From Lunularia cruciata (lineage: Eukaryota > Streptophyta > Marchantiopsida > Lunulariales > Lunulariaceae): a DNA stretch of 64,000 nt. The position numbers and the translations under genes were made by a program. This document shows positions 12,563 through 24,170 of the stretch, in pieces (position 1 is the stretch's first letter; each line of letters begins with the position of its first letter). The notes under the pieces are model-generated. The model did not search any database and was not told the origin of the DNA. It saw nothing but the letters and a program-made list of their open reading frames with translations. The stretch is from positions 14,141,001-14,205,000 of the forward strand of contig OX419755.1 of the NCBI GenBank assembly GCA_948567375.1. The letters run 5' to 3'.

Positions 12563-13085
12563 GTAGCATATGGCAACTAGGGCAATGAGAGATATAACAA
12601 AGTCAAGAGTATAGCAAGTAGAGGAGAGATAAAGAGAGGAAGCAAGTTAGGAAGAGATGAAGATGCCAAAATTACAAGGAGAGAGGATGAGTATGGGCTT
12701 GGAGAGCTCATGAGCTTCTTCCAAGTTGAGTAACATATAACAACTAGGACAATGACAGATATAATAAAGACTGGAGTACAACAAGGTGATGCAACTAGGA
12801 CAATGAGAGATATAATAAAGACAAGAGTACAACAAGGAGATGAGAGACAAAGAGCACAAGCAAGTTAGGAAGAGATGTATGAGCTAGAGTTACAAGGAGA
12901 GAGAAAGAGTGAATGAGAGAGAATGAGCATGGGCTTGGAGAGTAGCTTGAGCTTTGTCCAAGGTTAAGTAGCATGCAGCAATTGGAGCAATGAGAGACAC
13001 AAGAAGGTTTGGAGTACAAGTAGAGGAGAGATAAAGAGAGGAAGCAAGTCAAGAAGAAATGCATGCGCCAAAGTTGTGTGAAGAG
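12535..13085. repeat. Degenerate tandem repeat next to the FAR1 domain
   Basis: Three copies of a block starting 'gcttcttc..g.aagt.gagtaacat' (plus strand) begin near 12546, 12714 and 12950, with internal phrases such as 'caatgagagatataata' and 'gaggaagcaagttaggaag' reused in each. Spacing is about 170 and 240 bp, so the units have unequal deletions. The first unit overlaps the start of the FAR1-domain frame, so the array appears to have grown from that gene's 5' end. Confidence 0.6.
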
Positions 13086-13744
13086 ATAAAGAGCAATAGT
13101 TTCATACCGTATAGAGTACTTGTCCCTTTTTGAAGTAGCATATTGATTAGTTCCAATTGGTTGTTATTGATAGGCTAATAGGAGGTGTGTTGAGTTTACC
13201 AACAACATGAGAGTTTTATATATTTATATTTATATATAAATATATAAATAAAAAATCATCTAGGTTATATTAGAGCTCCAAAGTATCATTATTATTTACA
13301 CTTGAACCATAAGGATTGTAATTGGAGACAATAAATTTAGGATCACTACTATAGCTCTTATAAGACTAAGCATCTTTCTCATAAATTATAATCATTATTC
13401 TTTATCTACTAATCTACTAAAATTCTTTTCCTACTCTTGCTAATTCTTAAGTCATGGACTAGAAGCTTTCAGATTTTGCATTTCATTCTTTAATTTTAAG
13501 CTTTTATCCTTTGGATCTCATTTTCTTTGAACTTAATACCTTCTCAACTTCAATTTTCATACAATATTGTGGAGTTTAGTTTCCAACTACCAAAATACCA
13601 TAATCCTTGCTGAATAGATATTTTCTATTTTGCTACAAATGCTAATCTAATGCAATTACTTTTCAGTCCTTCATTCATTCTAAATACTGTTACAAAGGCA
13701 TCAAAACCCTATAGTTCAAGAAATTAATAATTTGAATTTTCTTT
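13086..13744. other. AT-rich stretch with nothing recognisable
   Basis: Short frames only; a small TATATTTATA-type palindrome lies near 13.22 kb. No gene or element border is visible. Confidence 0.5.
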
Positions 13745-16700
13745 TTAACTCCTTCAATGAATCTACTTGAATATTCAAGGTCATCTAAATAATCTAAGAT
13801 CCAAGAATAGTAATGACTGGCCATCTTAAACAATCTTTATCCTTATCATATTTTACTTTGCTCATGATAGAACATATAGTGGCAAAAGTAATAAAGTCAA
13901 CCATCAAAATTTGGAATCTACAACTCTTTGATGAAATGGAAGTTCAATTTAAATTGAGATAAGGAGAGTGGATTGGGAGGAGAAAGCACTACAAGCTCAA
14001 TTTGAAAGTGGATGTGTTCCACATTTTCAACCAATTTAATTTCACAATTTTTCAATCTTTCAAAGTTAGTGCACTTAGAATTTCACTCAAAGTTTGTGCA
14101 CACAAAATTTAAGTAACCAAGTTATAAATGTTTGTACACAAAAATCACTATGAGCCTATTTGTGTTTTTGTTTGAAGAAAAATTAACTTTAGAATTCAAC
14201 AATCACCAAAAGACAATCAAAACATGGAATTAAACAAAGCTATACTGATGGAAGAGACGTTGATTTCAAAGTGGAGCTAGTTCATCCTTGTAGGAGGAAA
14301 TTCAACTTTCAAAAATTTCATTTTTCTTGTGGTGTGTGGTATGCTTTGGATCCTTCTTGTGCTTGATATGCACTATATTGGTTACTATTAGTCTAGTCTT
14401 TTGTCTAATCCATCCCTTAACTCTTATCTAATTTTCCTCAAGTGAAAAATGAGAAGATCCATAAAATTTTCTATTCCCCACAAAATTTTACTTCCCATTT
14501 ACATTTTTAGGTCATATTGTTTTAGGAAAAGCCATTTTACCCAAAGGAATCCATATAAATAGTAATAGAATCATCTGCATAGGGAGTTTCAAATAACTTT
14601 TTCTGGGTACCCATAACATTTCTATAAAAAGATTTATGAGAAGTCTTCTACCATCCCTACATGGTGCACAGTGTGGATAAGGAATTTTATGTGTGATGTC
14701 TATAGCTGTTTAAATATTACAATTCAAATGTTTTTGAGACCCATAAATCTCTACAATCTATACATTGTAACTGGGTTACCTTTTTTGGAATCCATAAACA
14801 TTTTTCAGAGCTATATAGAATTTTATGAGTCACAAGACAAACAAATTTTTACGGGTCATGGGTAATCCATAGAGAAAAAATAAACCCAAAACTTTTGCTA
14901 TGATAAATTTTTCTCATCCATGGATTTCAAATCATTTTTTAATTGATACCATAATTTATGTGTATAATAAAACCCTTTGCTGTGTGTTGAGGGCTCAAAT
15001 ATCTTAAGTGCCATAGGCCAGATTTTTCTCATTGATACTATTTATATTTAGTACCATTTTACCCTTTATATTTGTTCTTCGGTTGCTCCAGTTGTTTGTA
15101 AACAATACGACTTGCATAGCTCGGATATCTTAGGTGCTGCAGGGCAGATTTCTCATATCTACACTATTGGAACTTAACCCCATTTTGCCTATTTTGTCTC
15201 ATCTTTGTACGGCTTGATGGGGTCTTCCCATCCTTAGTGTTTTAGAAGTTGTCGCCCTTTTCTCTATATTTTTTATTATATTATCGAAATTTAATACCAT
15301 GTTAATATTTAAATATATTCATTATATTATTGGATGGAATCTTCCTTCCCTTTTTGTCTTCAAGTTGTAATCACTTTCTTTTATATTATTGGAATTTTAA
15401 CCCCATTTTACCCTTTGTCTTTCCCTTGTAAAATCTTCTGTCGCCTTCTTTCTTTGTAAAATCTTCTATGCTTTATGTTGTCACGGGAGATGGCCTTGTC
15501 CGCTGTGAGCATATCAACCTATCAAAGGCCGCATCTAGCATAGACAGTACCTGGGACACACTCCTGGAATGATTGGAGAAGGACAATTACGTAGTACAAA
15601 AAATAGTCATGTGACTGCAATGTATGACCATCGGATGTTATGTTTTTCTATACATACGGTTTCGGTTTTGCCTTTCGGGATGTGCATTATAGAATACTCC
15701 ATGCAGTTCAAATGTATTCGATGTATACTTTCATATACGAGGGAATTTGAATTGCTCAACGCTAGGCAATTTGAAGCATGACTTATTTTCATGTATGTAT
15801 CATGAGACTAACACGATCATGGGTACTACAATGCCGATCATTTCTAGGCCAAATCTACATCGTATGCTCAAGAAAGCATTCAAACATGATCCTACGGGCA
15901 CGTTAGATACTTGGTAACGGAGGGTCAGATCATTTGTGGCCTTAGCATAATCACCACGATAAGCATACACTCTTGACTACATTCGCGACATGTATCGTTT
16001 TGCAGCATGTGTAGGTTGCAACATCGTGGGTACATCACCCTAGCAAAAACGTTATTATTAATTCTAATTTTTACCCTGAATCAAATCGTCATTCTCTAAA
16101 TATTCTCACATCTTTTCTTTTTTCACTGAGTACGATGCTCTTAGGGTTTAGATTCATTTTGCTTTTTAAGTTCATCGAGCTTGATGGTCTCCTCATCCTC
16201 TATGTTATCCTAGGCGTGATTTTCAACTCCTTTTGTTTGTAAACATCCCAAATCATAACTCACCAAATTATGTATAATCTTGAGAAACAGATATTGAACA
16301 GCCGCTCATACAACCGAAAACTACTTGACCGTCTAGGAACATTTCTTGGTTTTGACACAATTTTTGGTTAAAAATACCGTATTATCAAGAAAATTACTAG
16401 ACGAGACTTTATTTACAATGTAAAAGAGTCAATCTTTACATATTCTTTTGTATAAGCTTATCTCCGTATCAACAAAAATTTAAAATCATTCAAGTTTTGG
16501 TTCTGGTATATATTTTCTAGATTCTCAGAAAAAAAATCTAGAACAACAATATAACATTTGTATTAGTAGAGCTTATTGAAGTATAAGCTGTATGGGTGGT
16601 ACACTATTCCTATCATAGACAAAATTAAGTTTACAGCAAATCTCTAATTTCTCCAAAGTTTATAGAGGTTTAGTTTAACGTAGATGTTGAGGTTTGTGTT

Positions 16701-17447
16701 AACTAGCCAAAAGAATTTAGTAAAAGCCATCAACGCACCACAATTATACACTCTTTAACCAGAAATAATAGAATCCCAAATAGAAATGTAAAAGTTGTAT
16801 CAAACCTATTAAAGTATCAACCCAATGGATCACAATTATCATATACAGAATTTGCATTTCACCGAATCTCTAATTGTATTACTATCATCATACTAAGTTT
16901 GGTGAAAATTTGGTGCAGAGAAGATATTTAGTAATACACACAGCCCAATCTTAAAATTACTTCTAAAAAGAAGCTATTACTAATATCCAATTTAACCGTA
17001 TCAAACTCAAATTCAATCATTCTATAAGAGCATAATTTACTTTGGAAGGAATTCCCCTTATCAAAATTTAAATTTTTCCATTTTATTATTTAGAGAGAAA
17101 AGGTGACTGTGTAGAAAAACCGAGGGATGGGAATGGGTGGGGATGAAGTTTTTATTCATACGAATAAAATTTACTCTTAGATTTTTGCTACAGTCTTTTC
17201 CGTATAGGTTACTATCTTGGTCTATTAAGATCAGAGCACGTGTATGCATATTGTTTTATGATAACATAGGTAGCATACAATGTCACATATCCAAGTATAT
17301 CATTTACTTGGGTTATTACCTGCATGTGTATACTTCTTGCTCGAAACGCATGCTTCTTCTAAGAGAAATATTTGAAAATTCGTTTTGTTTTGTTGGTGAG
17401 CTAATTTAATTATGGAACTTGCAATTTTAATGATCATGAGAATTACC
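13745..17447. repeat. Duplicated segment, copy A
   Basis: This segment of about 3.7 kb is colinear with 26800-30597 in the same orientation. Matching landmarks are 'ctaagatc..agaatagtaatga' (13796 and 26867), the 'ggagtggattgggaggag' region (13.97 and 27.02 kb), 'cattcaagttttggttctgg' (16488 and 29690) and 'gttggtgagct.attt' (17394 and 30538). Divergence is moderate, with many small indels. It has no convincing coding region. At 15.06-15.24 kb it contains, in inverse orientation, sequence matching the tail of the LINE-like element at 17.7-20.2 kb. Confidence 0.8.
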
Positions 17448-17701
17448 CTGTATTTTAATGATACAAAAATGCCTCTGCTCTGCGATGGGAGATGGCAGGC
17501 GAAACTGCCTCTCGGGACGGGATGATGGGTGACAGATGGAATTGACTTTGCTTTGGAGGTGGGGTCTTCCTGCTCCGTACACGATGCAAAGGGCTTACCA
17601 AATGATCAATTATGAGAGATGTGTGTATTGATGCAGATATTGCACCTATGCCATATAAATGTATGCATGATCATATCTATATAGGTCTATACAAGTATAT
17701 T
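17448..17701. repeat. Dispersed repeat that hosts the LINE-like insertion
   Basis: The phrase 'tatgcatgatcatat..atataggtc' with 'aagtatattgtgtatagg' recurs at 41.93-41.99 kb, where the repeat is uninterrupted. Related sequence continues to the right of the insertion at 20.2-20.3 kb. Confidence 0.7.
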
Positions 17702-17713
17702 GTGTATAGGATG
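17702..17713. repeat. Target-site duplication, left copy
   Basis: GTGTATAGGATG, repeated exactly at 20185-20196 on the other side of the LINE-like element. Confidence 0.85.
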
Positions 17714-17951
17714 AAGAAGAGCAACCGCGTAGGAAAAATGAAGGATGGGAAGACCCCATCAAGCCCTACAAGGGAGAGACAAAACAGGTAACATGGGACT
17801 AAGCCCCAATAGAGTCTATATGAGAAATCTGCCCTATTGCACCTAAGATATCCGAGCTATGCAAGTCATACAGTCTACACACAACTGGAGCATCCGAAGA
17901 AACATCACCTAATGTGATTGCTCTCCTACGGATTGCACTAGCCACTGCCCT

Positions 17952-18530
17952 CTATAGAGCAATGGACACACGCTGTCTAAAATATGCTACAAAGTATGAG
18001 AGTGAGAGTGGAACCCCTTGACGCCTAACATGATAAGCTCTCGTGCACTCCCTGACAAATGTGTCAAATGCCGTGTCCATCGCTCCATATAACTCCAAGG
18101 CTAGAGGAACAAAGAGGTGACCTCGCTGCATGCCCCTATATTTGGAGACCTTGTGACCTGCTGCTGCACTCGCCGCCCATCTAGGGGGATGGGTAATTAC
18201 TCCCTCTGAAACTGTATCCTGCGTAGGATCCGTAACCACGACATCCGCTACTGTCACCTGATCATCTCGGACCAAGTATAAGCCTGCCCTGACACGTGTC
18301 ATCTGCAAGGCATATGAATATGTCATACGTCTGCAAGGCATACGTCCAAGCCAAGTATCCACTCTCTCGTGCCATAGCAAACACTATGTCTCTAATGGCA
18401 TCATGGGTAGCTATCCTCTATCCTCCAAAAGGACACCGTGTCATGTGGACCGCTACTGCATCTAGTGTAGAACCACACTCACAAGTGAGTAATGAAAATG
18501 CAGATGGGTAGACCAAACCTAGGCAAAACC
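17952..18530 (-). pseudogene. Zinc finger and restriction-like nuclease domain of the LINE-like element
   Basis: At about 18.40-18.49 kb one minus-strand frame gives 'CECGSTLDAVAVHMTRCPFG' followed by a 'HDAIRDIVFAM' helix, a Cys/His zinc finger after the polymerase. The next intact frame (18380 to 17952, 142 codons) contains 'ADVVVTDPTQ', an intervening 'GHKVSKYRG' and 'FVPLALELYGA'. The Asp...Asp...Lys-x2-Lys-Tyr arrangement resembles the PD-(D/E)XK endonuclease found behind the zinc finger in R2-like LINEs. The assignment is by pattern only. In that group the nuclease nicks the target to prime reverse transcription. A frameshift separates the finger from the nuclease. Confidence 0.55.
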
Positions 18531-18899
18531 TCATCGCTGTAGAGAAAGTAGTTGGCGCGAGTCAGAAAGCCCTAATGCACGGTCGAGCTAGGATCCAAGA
18601 GCCTGCACCCTTGCCAGAGCAAGAGAGTAGACGTGCTCTAGTAGCTTGATGAATGGACGAGTCGACTAAGAGAGAATGTAGCGTATGCTCACACTATCGC
18701 TCCATCAAGGAAGACTGTAAACCTCTAGTCCAATCTGACAATAGTGAAGCAAACAATGGAAAATCCTCTCGTGCTTGGGGGGATAGACTATCTCTCATTT
18801 GCCACAATAATGCCTGAAGAGAAAAGGATCCTCCCTCCACTTTTGTCACATAAGTCTCCAAAACCGGCCTATCAGCAACCACAAAATGAGAGGAAAGTA

Positions 18900-20140
18900 G
18901 GGGTGTCGAGAGAGCTCAACTACCCAAAAATGCTATGGGCGTCATCTCCTCCATAGAAAGCAAGCCAACCCCACCACATGAGATCAGCAGAGCCGTCTGT
19001 CTACGTGCCAAATCCCCTATCACACACTCAAAAGTCCCTGGTCCAATAATATCACCAAAGACTCCCATAATCCTCCTATCAAATGCTCTCAAATGTGATA
19101 GGAAGGACGGTGAGGAGCCGTCTATACGAATGAGGTAGGACGGTCGACGAGCAATATTGGAAGAGAGTATACCAAATGCCACCGGTGGATCTCCTAGTAA
19201 TGGAAGGTCATCCACATGGAGAACATCCTCTGCAAGGGCAGCGCCTAAGAAATGTGTGACAAAATCCTCCAATCCTACTGGCACTCCAAGAACACAAAGT
19301 CCATCTATGGATGTGATACACCCCTCTGGAAGCTCAAGGTGGGGAGGGATACCTAAAAGGGACCATGCCCTACACTTTGACACCTTGATTCTCAAGCCTA
19401 CTAGATGTAGCTTGGTAGTCAAGTAGTCAAAGGCCTGCCTAATTTGATCTACAGGGCCTACGATATGTGTATCATCTACCGAGGAGGGAAATACACAACC
19501 TAGCATGGCCAAAGTAGTAGATAGGAGAGCTCTAAAGTGAGCCATGGCAAATAAGGGCCCCCTCCCCCTCCCCCCACCCCCCCAAAAGATCTCCCTAACG
19601 TGTACCAATAGTTGACTCCAAGATGATGACTCCCTCGTGTGAACCACCATGCTAGTAGTAAAGGGAAGTAGGAGAGCCATAAAAAGACCATACAAAAGGA
19701 ATGAGACTCGCCAAGGATCCACCAGCCTCCCTAAGCTCTCTAAAGATGGATGCACGTGAGACGCTATTAAAAGCATTCTCAACATCCACCTTTTGGACGA
19801 CCCACTCTAGATGGATATCTAGGAGTGCTCTAATGCCTAGAAATATAGCCTCACATCCTCCAGGTATAGCTACTCCAAACTGATGTGGACTAAGGTGCTA
19901 TCAAAAGTGAGAACGATGTTGAAGGACAACGGTATGAATGACCAAACGCAAAAAGATCTCTCCAATAGCAATTGGTCTAATGCCTTCCATGTCCTTCTCC
20001 ATTGCGAGAAGTCGACTAGCACCTAACACCTGACTAACATACATAGGAATGTCTCCTTTTGCTATTGCTGCAGCTACTTGAAACAACTCGGTAAAACTAC
20101 TAGAAGGATCATCTGCCTAGAAGCAATCTCTTAGGTGCTC
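18900..20140 (-). pseudogene. Reverse transcriptase of the LINE-like element, broken
   Basis: Upstream fragments read 'VSQVLGASRLLAMEKDMEG' followed by 'IRPIAIGEIF' (about 19.96-20.04 kb), typical of the fingers region. A next frame has 'SPHQFGVAIPGGCEA' and 'VDVENAFNSVSR', the latter being the motif A aspartate region (about 19.77-19.88 kb). The longest intact frame (19785 to 18916, 289 codons) carries 'LLFAMAHFRALLS'-like sequence, the catalytic 'SSVDDTHIVGP' and then 'LCVLGVPVG' and 'PSYLIRIDG' of the thumb. Several frameshifts and a G-rich expansion near 19.56-19.58 kb separate the pieces. It would copy the element RNA at a nicked target. It is clearly inactive. A second, worse copy lies at 43.2-45.2 kb. 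Confidence 0.8.
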
Positions 20141-20184
20141 ATAAACCATCCCTGACAAGCCTCTTGAGGAAAGGCGAGGGGATC

Positions 20185-20196
20185 GTGTATAGGATG
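20185..20196. repeat. Target-site duplication, right copy
   Basis: GTGTATAGGATG, identical to 17702-17713. Confidence 0.85.
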
Positions 20197-20905
20197 TGCT
20201 TTGTATCCATGCACATTTTACTATTACACTATATAAAGGTAGGTATGACCATGCTATGTATAAATTGCATAACTATGTTGTTTATGATCAATCATGAGAA
20301 ATGTAAAATCAATTTACTATACCTAACTTTTAAAACATTGTTATCACTCTACCTCCCCTAGGGTAGGTACCTAGGGGAGGAGGGATGATAGAAAGAACTC
20401 TTTCTAGGGATGACGAATGGAACTACCTCTCAAGATGGGACTGCTTTTGGGGATGGGACCATGTGTGATGGACGGAACTGTCTTTGCTCTAAGGATGGGG
20501 ACGGGAGATGATAACTTATCTATAGTCACTTTTCTCTATAGTCACTTATCATTGTGAGTATAGATATGTAATAAGTAAGATGAGTGATAGTATTTGATAT
20601 TTGATTGATAGTGTGCTAGTGAAAAAATCATGCTTTGTTTTGTCTTGAAAAGGTATATCTGAAGAAAAAACATGATTATATATGTGGATTTTCATTATAT
20701 TAGCATACTTGACAGAAAACCATTCAAGTTAGTTTTTGATGAACCTAAGTTTATTAAAAAGACAACTTGAAGTAAAGGGAATCGATATTTCCACACTTGG
20801 TTGGTAGTAGTCACAAGTGAGATGGGCTGCTCTATATCTTTCACCTATATTGTTCTCCTGGACATCTTGTTGTGTCTGATTCACTGGATGAACTCATTGC
20901 CTTTA
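20197..20905. other. Continuation of dispersed repeat and non-coding DNA
   Basis: To about 20.31 kb the sequence continues the repeat seen at 41.80-42.12 kb ('actatataaaggtaggtatgacca', 'tgttgtttatgatcaatcat'). G-rich phrases at 20.38-20.51 kb resemble 17.48-17.57 kb. The rest has no recognisable feature. Confidence 0.5.
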
Positions 20906-20920
20906 CAATAGGGAGAGTTT

Positions 20921-20952
20921 ACCGGTCACACTCTCTAGAGAGTGTGACCGGT
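20921..20952. repeat. Perfect 32-bp palindrome
   Basis: Both halves of this segment are exact reverse complements around the centre CTAG, from ACCGGTCACA to TGTGACCGGT. A related, imperfect palindrome with the same 'actctctagagagtgtga' core lies at 21141-21200, within a larger foldback unit. Confidence 0.95.
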
Positions 20953-21019
20953 CAAGGTGTAAAAAATATCAAAAAGTATCAAGTTGTCATATGCTACTCA
21001 ACAGTAGGGAGACTTTCAT

Positions 21020-21347
21020 CTTGTCTCATCTCATACTAATTTATTTTGGGAATTAATCTTTCCACACCCCTTTTTGATACTTTTCTCACCTTGGTGGTTA
21101 TTAGACCACCAAGGTATCAAGTTGTCATGTGCTACTCAACCATAGGGAGAGTTGACTGGTCAAACTCTCTAGAGAGTGTGACATGTCAACTCTCCCTATG
21201 TGTCAGTGGTTATGACACTGACATTTATTGAGTAGCATATGACAACTTGATACCTTGGCAGTTTAAATAACCACCAAGGTGTGAAAATTATCAAAAGGGG
21301 TGTGGAAAGATTAATTCCCAAAATAAATTAACATTAGATGAGACAAG
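21020..21347. mobile_element. Foldback MITE with nested hairpin
   Basis: The outer arms (from 'cttgtctcatct' at 21020 and its complement ending at 21347) are inverted copies of about 110 bp with few mismatches, including the shared 'gggaattaatctttccacac' block. Between them lies a 60-bp hairpin at 21141-21200 running from 'catagggagag' to 'ctctccctatg'. No coding capacity. I could not find a convincing target duplication, so family placement is open. Confidence 0.75.
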
Positions 21348-21621
21348 TAAAACAAAAGAGGAAATATACCTCAACTCAAAACAACATGAAATTCCATATA
21401 AGATAAAACGAGAAAGGTATGTTATCAATTTTAAAATTATCATGTGAATTCAAATCATTTATATGATATTCTCATATCATGCTTTATAATTTCCTAATAT
21501 ATTATATGAGCATCTAATATCAAATGATAACCAAGAGAAGAAAGAAAGAAATAAGATAAAACATAATATAACATGCTTTAATATTATATAATATGGTAAG
21601 TTATACAAAACTACAATTTCA

Positions 21622-21677
<56 letters not shown>

Positions 21678-22051
21678 ATATAGGGAGAAGAGAGTCTAAT
21701 ATTAAATATATTAAAAATTTTATGTAAATATCAACTTCTAAATTAGTAGTTTTAAAACCAAAATTTTAAAGTTTTATTCTACATTACTTTTTAGAATAAC
21801 TTTTTATATTATCTTTCAAATTCATTTAATATTTTATTTTGAGAATTATTAATTTGCAAAATCATGTTATCAAAGATGATGTCATCTTACTTGATTGCAT
21901 AAAAATTATGATAATTGCACCATATATCTTACTTGCAGTTACTAATATTGTAGAAAAAGTGCACTAGAAGCATACATATTACTATATACAACTTTGCACA
22001 TCATCTTTGTTAAACAAAGTTGAAGATGACAACCATGTATTTTGCAAGTAT
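21348..22051. other. AT-rich non-coding DNA
   Basis: Very A/T-rich with a TA microsatellite of about 45 bp near 21630-21674. No gene visible. Confidence 0.6.
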
Positions 22052-22056
22052 CCTTG

Positions 22057-22792
22057 TGTAATACTCCAAGGACAAGAGAAGAGAGAAAATACAAATTTCA
22101 CACTCAATCATTCGAAGCCCCAAAGAGCACCTTCTCTTTATTATATATACAAAGAGGATCTCCTCCAAGGAAGCTCCACCATAGGATTAGGCACACAGAT
22201 AGGTGACATGTCAGCAAGCTCCACCCTTGGATTACTTACTTGGATAAGTGACATGTCGGTCTAGGTCCTATCTGGTTGGTCAAATAAGCTTTGACCAAAG
22301 GGAATCTTTTAGGGAATCTTCCTATAGGAACCTCAGAATCACGTGGGTAAGGTACCATTGGAAAGATCTCCACAAGACAAACCACGGGGGAGGGAAGGCC
22401 AACATTGCTTCCATTGGACAGGGAATCTGCATATTTTTGAGGCCAAAATTCATCCGTTTAGGCCTCTGAAATTGCCTTCAAAGATCAGGCATATTTCGAT
22501 TCCTACTCTATTAGTAGAAGTCCCCTTTTGGTGATACCTCTTCTTGATCTATTTAGTCCATCATGTATAACATCCTTCCAGATGTTACCAAACCAATTCT
22601 CACCTTTAAATCATATGTCTAGCTATTGGTTCTAAAGTTTTCAAATCTATTTTGGTTTTTGCCCTATTAGTAAAAGTACTCTTTTGGTGATACTTCTATC
22701 TGATCTATTTTGACCATCATATATAACATCATTCTAGATGTTACCAAACTAAATTTCAAATCTAGATCATATGGCTAGCTCTTGGTATTACA
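22057..22792 (-). mobile_element. Solo LTR of the 31-41 kb chromovirus family
   Basis: A 736-bp reverse-complement copy of the LTR at 31079-31810, from TGTAATACTCC to TTGGTATTACA on the plus strand. It is flanked by a perfect 5-bp target duplication CCTTG (22052-22056 and 22793-22797), so it arose by insertion followed by LTR-LTR recombination. Both halves of the family's internal 156-bp duplication are present. A TATA-like stretch lies at about 22137-22156. Confidence 0.92.
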
Positions 22793-22797
22793 CCTTG

Positions 22798-24170
22798 CTA
22801 TGAGGAGATTAGGGTTTGATATCATATTAGTGTTAAAGAAATTTACACTATTGAAAATTATACTTCAGCCTCAGAAAAAGTACATGATCTAGATTAGTTA
22901 GCCCTTTGACCACCCTTTGGCATTCTTCCTCCAAAGGGACTTTGTGGCTTCATACTTGTTCCCTTTGACCATTGCATGCACAAACATAACTCCTAAGGCA
23001 ACTCGACTAAGAGTGTTTCTTCCTAAGTAAGCAATTATTCTTCCATCCCTTTGTAGAAAAGAGAGATAACAATTAAAATTAGAAAATTGAGAAGATTTGG
23101 ATGCCATAATCTAGATATGCACTTATGGATTAATTGAGTTTGTGTGTTCTTGTTCAACCTTAAATAGATCCAATAAAGAGTGTAAAGCAAGCTCTTTTCT
23201 TCTATCACCCAAATGACTTGAGAAATTTATGTTTTTATTATTTCATACAGTTTAGATATATTGGATATTAATTAGAACAAAATTAAATTTGAAAATTCCA
23301 AGTTAACTTAGATCCTCAATTAAGAAAGTCCAAGTTGTGAGAACTAAAGGTGCAACCTCCAAAATGGAAGATAAGACCTCAAGTTGAATCCTAAAGGAGT
23401 AAGCAGGATCTGAAACCCCAAGGTGCGGTTTTGTAGGGTATATTTGGCAGTACAAGACATGCCATTACAACTTTGAAAGATGGGTGGTGTGCACTCTAAT
23501 TTTTCCACTTGTAACCTAATTGACTGTTAGAAAGTAGTTTGACAAATAGGATGAGCTCTAAAGATGATCTAAAATTCTAATCTTTGTGGAAATATGACAA
23601 GAAAGACCTCAAAAAATATGTTGAGAAGTGATATTGACATTTTTTTCTTCAAGAAGAATGTTGCACAAGTGATAACAAACCAAATCAACACAAGACTATA
23701 AATCTATCGTTTCACTTTGCAAGTTTATTTTACCTTTTACTTCTTCTTTTTAAGAACTTTAAACCTAATAAGTTGTAGGTTGGGAGATTGAGAAAATTTT
23801 GATTGAGGATTGTGGTTTGCAGGTGATTAAGATTTTTTGTAAGTGTAACTCATAGAAAATTATCATCTTCTTAACACTTAACATTTGTGTTTCATCACAA
23901 CTAATTTTACTTCAACTTTGTCAAAATTTGGAGCTCAATTCCCAAAAGATACTTGCTATAGATTACATAACCATCCTCAACTTTGCAAGCTCAACATTCC
24001 CACTTCCCTTTCTATAATTTATCTTGAGATAACATGCTTGAAAAAAAAAATTTCAACCCTACCTTGATCTAACAAGCACATGAACTCTTGACATAGTTCT
24101 AGAGGATCCTAGTTTCAATTCTAGTCCTATTGTATACAAAGAAGCTAGAACATTGAGGTTCATAAAACTT
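22798..24170. other. Non-coding stretch
   Basis: Only short frames; none resembles a known domain. The 70-codon minus-strand frame at 22898-23107 is Met-initiated but has no recognisable homology. Confidence 0.5.

Larger units (their letters stand above)
17714..20184 (-). mobile_element. LINE-like (REL-endonuclease type) retroelement, 5'-truncated
   Basis: A 2471-bp minus-strand element bounded by a perfect 12-bp direct repeat. It holds, from 5' to 3', a reverse transcriptase remnant, a zinc finger and a C-terminal nuclease-like domain, then a tail without poly(A). A paralogous copy of the target repeat at 41.93-42.05 kb runs straight through the insertion point, so the borders are well supported. 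The tail (about 17.72-17.90 kb) also occurs in reverse orientation at 15.06-15.24 kb. Non-LTR status is inferred from the variable-length target duplication, lack of LTRs and domain order. Confidence 0.75.

Noticed and set aside
18916-19785. A 289-codon minus-strand frame as a host gene
   Set aside because: It contains RT palm and thumb motifs, lies within a unit bounded by a target duplication and has a decayed paralogue at 43-45 kb.
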